This document shows positions 60,086 to 64,000 of a stretch of DNA of 64,000 bases, one piece after another (position 1 is the stretch's first letter; the number at the start of each line of letters is the position of its first letter). The position numbers were made by a program, and so were the translations under genes. Below the pieces are notes generated by a model. It was given only the letters and a program-made list of their open reading frames with translations. It was not told the DNA's origin and ran no database searches. The stretch covers positions 12,479,684-12,543,683 of the forward strand of contig JAMKCF010000019.1 in assembly GCA_023634235.1 (NCBI GenBank), written 5' to 3'. Origin of the DNA: Pisaster brevispinus (lineage: Eukaryota > Echinodermata > Asteroidea > Forcipulatida > Asteriidae).

Positions 60086-60293
60086 TACCCACTGCTAAGG
60101 ATTCGAACCCACCTCTAGCCATCGGGCTAGCTCAGTGGTCTAGTGGTAAGACATCTGCTCTAGCAATGCAAAGTTTGAGGGTTCGAATCCCTCACGAGTG
60201 TTTGCCTGTGGATTTTTTTCACAGAACTCGGGAGAGCACTGTGTATACAGTGCTTAATACACATTGGTGTAAGGGTAAAACCAAAATACATTT
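60086..60293 (+). mobile_element. tRNA-derived SINE, plus strand
   Basis: A box TAGCTCAGTGG at 60128-60138 and B box GGTTCGAATCC at 60180-60190, then a body ending GTAAGGGTAAAACC. It is in inverted orientation to 59681-59881. The 28 bp before the head (from 60086) also match the flank of the other copy in inverted orientation, so the two form one long inverted repeat with a 200-bp spacer. Confidence 0.75.
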
Positions 60294-62190
60294 GTAAATG
60301 TCTATTACTATTGCCAGTCAAAGATGTTTTTTCATCATTCCTTTTAAATTATTGGAGTTTTCAGGATCAAAACGCTTGTGAACAATTTGTAAAACTTGCA
60401 AACAATATTTAACAATTTTTGCATGAAAGAAGAAAATTACATTTGTTTTTCACACAATAAAATTATTCCCCCAAACTACCAAAAACAACACGCTGACTGG
60501 GATGCAATCCACCATTTTGTAATATTTAACATTTAATTTTCCCTGTAAGTAAACTGTTTTGCCCATTAAAAATTTGATTTGAAATTATGGCTGGATTAAA
60601 ATACCCAATATACATTATCACACTGATTGCCACTTTACAAATTATTATAAACAAAGACACGTTAAAAACCCCAAGTTAACAAATTATGGTAGACACCATT
60701 TTGAGATTATAGGGCCTTCGTCATCCAAAATACGTCAAGTTGGAAGTCAACATCCCCCAGGTCACAACTGGGCAAAACTATTTCACTGTTTTCCTTTTAT
60801 TGGGCTCTCAAATCTGTATAATCTTATAATTGAGAATACTTAGAGGGCCTACAAAATATTATTGAGGTTGACGCTCTGTTTTCTCCTTATTTAGTGGGGT
60901 GCACTCTTCCGTGCCAACTTATGATTTAAACGGACACCATGCAGTCTGGTTGTGAACCAGTTCACATTTCCCACACAGCAAGTCTGCATAGCCATATCGC
61001 ACAGTGCAGGGCAATCTATCAATGGAAGCGAGAAGCAGATATGGACTTGACAGTCTCATTAACAAATGTTTTTATTGGCTGTTGCGTTCCTACATAGCAT
61101 GTGTTGAATTTTTACATTGGTTAATTTTGTCGTACAGTCAATTCGGTATGTCATGCTCACTGCTCAAACAAACCCTGTAGGCGATTCTACAGTGCTGATG
61201 GGCAGGGTGGGTTGAGTGCTGCTTCCTGACTGCAGCCGGCCGTATGTCGTACATGTATAGTACGGTAACTTTTTTGATGCTGTTGTGTGAAAGTGCGTCG
61301 CAAAAGAAATATTTTGATTGAAAAAACAAAGCAAAAGAAAACAAACAAGAAGTCTTTACCCCAGACAAAGAGAAAACGTTCATGATTCTCGGTACCATAT
61401 AGATAGCGTATCAGCGTGAAAAAAGTGTGTCTGAATTTGTTGATAGTCTGTCCGCCTGACACGCTGTTGTATGCCTGGCTAGAACACTGTACACAGCCTC
61501 TTGAACTGGATCTTCCAAATGTAGAAAACATTGCTTAGTTTAAAGTTGAAGATATTTATTTCATCGACTTAAATTTATTATATCAAGTTTGTGTACATAG
61601 AAATTACTTTCACCACAAGTTGACTTACTAAAAATGATGTTAATTTGGTAAACAAAATACTTGTTTAAAACTTGATTCTTAAATGAACATCTCATGTTCA
61701 CATATTCAAATTTTGTAATATCATATTACAGTGTAGGCCGGTAGAGCTTGTTAGAATCCAAAAAGTTTTCAGAGGCGATTTCTGTAATTTGGAATATTTT
61801 GATAGTTTGATTTAGTTTAGTGTTGTTATTTCCAGTGAGACAACACAAAAATGTAAACTTTGCTGTAGTTGTGTTTAGATTGAAAAGAAGTAAATATATT
61901 TGTAATCTCACAGCCTTGAAACTGATGATAACCTTTTTTGGTTATTATTGACTAAATGTATGCTAATGGGTATTTAAAAGCTATTTTAAAAATGCTACAT
62001 GAAAGAAATCTTCATTTGTAGTTTGAATGTGTGGTATGTTTCATTGCATTCTCACATTGATGTACAGCGTAGAGATCAATTTGATGTACATTGTAATACA
62101 GCAACAGATGTATACTGATATTGGTTTGTGTAAACTGAATGCTTATTCTTTGGTAATATAATGTTTCTGCTCTTCGCTTTTTATTTCCAG
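60294..62190. other. AT-rich stretch upstream of the TRIM gene
   Basis: Apart from the MITE fragment at 60710-60902, no element or gene is recognised. It presumably holds the 3' part of an intron in the TRIM 5' untranslated region; no promoter can be identified by eye. Confidence 0.45.
60710..60902 (+). mobile_element. MITE family copy C (5' truncated)
   Basis: Matches the last 200 bp of copy B, including TCATCCAAAATAC, CCCCCAGGTCACAACTGGGC, GAGGGCCTACAAAAT and the terminal TTATTTAGTGGGGTG. Confidence 0.75.
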
Positions 62191-62196
62191 ATCAAA

Positions 62197-63469
62197 ATGG
62201 CATCTTCTGAACCAGCACAGGTTTCAGCTCTAGAGAAAATCAGAAAGGATTATCTGGAGTGCAGTATTTGCCAAGAGGAGTACACAGAACCCAAACTACT
62301 GGACTGTTTTCACAGCTTCTGTAAACACTGCTTACTTGAATACCAGACTACCAACTACAAAGATGCTAAGATGCTTATTTGTCCTTTGTGTCGAAAGGAG
62401 ACACAACTTCCTGAAAAGGGTGTTCTAGATTTCAAGACTAACTTCATTTTAACTGGTCTTGCTCTCCAACTACAGCAGGTCAGTTCACTTGAAAACAGCA
62501 AATTGGTCTGTAATTTATGCGAGGACAAAAACGAGGCAACATATTTCTGTTTTGACTGCCCCATGTTCATTTGTGCAAATTGCCACAAAATGCACAAGAA
62601 AATTCCTTCATTATCAAACCACACAGTAGCTACTTTGAAAGAGATTAGTGATGGAAAGATTGCAATGAAAAAGACAAAATCAAAACGTCATCCAGAATGC
62701 AAAAGTCATGAAGGTGAAGTGACAAGGTTCTATTGCACAACATGTGACGTGATGATTTGTAGAGACTGCACTGTCATAGATCACTGTAAACCACGACATG
62801 AATATATTGATTGCAACCAAGCCTCATCCACATATAAACAGTCATTGGCTCAACTCATGACTCCCCTTGAAGAAATCCTGAAGAACCTTGAACAATCTCA
62901 AGCAACTGTCTCAACAATGAAAGCCAACCTAGACATTGCAGTTGAGAAAACCATGGCAGAGGTAAAGATCAGAGCTGATGAGATCAGGGCTGAAGTAACA
63001 GCTCAAGAGAGTCGCATCATGGATAAAATAAAAACCATCCACATAGATCGTAACAAGACATTGGAGGAATATGAGCAAACAGTGAGTGTAAACTCACAGC
63101 AAATACAGCATTCAGTGCAGTCTGCCAAAGAAATCAGTAAAACAAATTCAGCTCATGAGTTCCTTGCATGCTATCCTTCTCTCAGTAAGGACTTGAAATT
63201 ACTCAGAAATCAAAATCAACCCAAGATAGATTCTACCTTTGCCAATCTGACATTCAATCCAGGGGTTTGTGACATCTCCCTGGGTAATCTGATTATGGAG
63301 GAACCAAGGTGGGAGCTTGGTTTGGAGTTTCATACAGGATTCCAATGGGCTTGGGATATTGATGCCTCTGTACCTGGGGATGAGATGGCAGTGGCAGACT
63401 GTTATAAGAAAAGAGTGGTAATCTACAACACCAAGGGACACCAAAAGAAAACTATCCAACTAACACAAA
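62197..63469 (+). CDS. TRIM-NHL-type E3 ubiquitin ligase, 5' coding exon (partial)
   Basis: Encodes the N-terminal 424 residues of a tripartite-motif protein, likely a cytoplasmic ubiquitin ligase of the TRIM2/3/56/71-like group. A C3HC4 RING finger spans residues 22-65 (Cys22, Cys25, Cys37, His39, Cys42, Cys45, Cys62, Cys65). B-box 1 is at about 105-142 (Cys105, Cys108, Cys118, Cys121, Cys126, Cys129). B-box 2 is at 168-201 (Cys168, His171, Cys180, Cys183, Cys188, Cys191, His196, His201). A coiled coil covers about 205-315. From about residue 380 the sequence (GFQWAWDIDASVPGDEMAVA, then YKKRVVIYNTKGH) resembles the start of an NHL beta-propeller. All zinc ligands are present, so it looks functional. 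The start is the ATG at 62197 with context AAAATGG, six bases after an acceptor (TTTTATTTCCAG, ending 62190); the in-frame ATG at 62161 lies in the intron. The exon ends in phase 1 at CACAAA/GTAAGT, and the frame beyond is intron. The remainder lies beyond 64000. The substrate cannot be inferred. Confidence 0.93.
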
Positions 63470-64000
63470 GTAAGTTTCTTACAATGTCATTTAGTTAGAG
63501 ATGTAATGTTGTTGCAAATCTCAGTTCAAACAGTGTAAAAAGTACTCTTGATTGGTTATCAGGTGACAGTCAAAGAGTATTCCACGGACATAAGTAGTTA
63601 TCCAATCCAATTCTGCAATCAAATCTGAGAAAGTTTCATCCAACATTGTTTGAAGTTATCGACTCCAATCAGTCATTAAAATGATGTTCACACACCAGAC
63701 CATACTTGTGATCAATACAAGGTTTACATGTAGTCAAAATGTATGTCATGAAATTTATTGATTATTCCTAGTCCACTGTACCTTGTAGACTAGGGCTGCA
63801 TTCATCCACTACATGATCACTGAATCCACTCCATCTGCTGTCATTCTGAATTTTGACAATCCTCTAATCAACACCACCAATAAAAGAGGTTTACAATACT
63901 ACATTAAACAAATAAATATTAATAATTAATGTAATTAAGGTAAAATTTAAAACTACTTGTTAAAATGAATGATTTCAATTCCATTTTTTTCCTGATAAGT
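63470..64000 (+). other. TRIM gene intron (continues off the window)
   Basis: Starts with the donor GTAAGTTTCTT and shows no acceptor-bounded exon before the window ends. AT-rich, no repeat recognised. Confidence 0.7.

Noticed and set aside
60114..60200. Functional tRNA gene
   Set aside because: A and B boxes are present, but the sequence continues into a SINE body that is repeated in inverted orientation nearby, and the anticodon arm does not fold convincingly.
62161..62196. Upstream in-frame ATG as the TRIM start
   Set aside because: It lies before a clear splice acceptor ending at 62190, so it is intronic; the ATG at 62197 has good context and yields a typical TRIM N-terminus.

Overview
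The window is eukaryotic and gene-poor. Evidence includes GT-AG introns, tRNA-derived SINEs, MITE-like inverted-repeat elements, several satellite and minisatellite arrays, AT-rich non-coding DNA, and one RING/B-box/coiled-coil (TRIM) gene entering an NHL-type C-terminus. TRIM-NHL expansions and SINEs of this kind are common in marine deuterostomes (echinoderm, hemichordate, lancelet). An echinoderm is my best guess, but nothing here proves the species.

Layout. 1-26824: an uninterrupted array of a 471-bp unit, about 57 copies, extending beyond the left edge of the window. Each unit has a GC-rich stem-loop and a textbook 117-bp GT-AG intron joining two open segments. 26825-32500: AT-rich single-copy DNA with two exon-like fragments and a SINE fragment. 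32835-34390: a tRNA-like sequence on the minus strand, followed by a 57-bp minisatellite grown from the 5' half of that tRNA-like sequence. 34570-37547: an 81-bp minisatellite of about 37 copies. 38981-39250: a tRNA-derived SINE. 39689-42650: exon-like blocks with frameshifts that may continue the fragments at 29.1 and 32.4 kb, forming one decayed gene whose introns hold the two minisatellites.

42.6-52.8 kb is AT-rich with dispersed repeats. It holds a foldback element with internal iterons and an 8-bp target duplication (46745-47766), a long inverted repeat (48147-48620) and a 223-bp tandem duplication (49747-50192). 52.8-61 kb holds a MITE family in three copies (about 52793, 58189, 60710), a 54/55-bp minisatellite (53.4-54.4 kb), a hAT-like non-autonomous element (54621-55932) and an inverted SINE cluster (59681-60293). 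The only gene recognised with confidence is at the right end: the first coding exon of a TRIM-NHL E3 ubiquitin ligase (62197-63469), which continues past the window.

The most unusual feature is the 471-bp array. By eye, differences between copies that fall in the frame spanning the predicted intron are mostly silent, whereas competing frames suffer stops or replacements. This raises the possibility that the 'satellite' is, or recently was, a tandem family of a small spliced gene or amplified gene end. The copies beside the single-copy junction are also the most uniform, the reverse of the usual pattern at a satellite edge.
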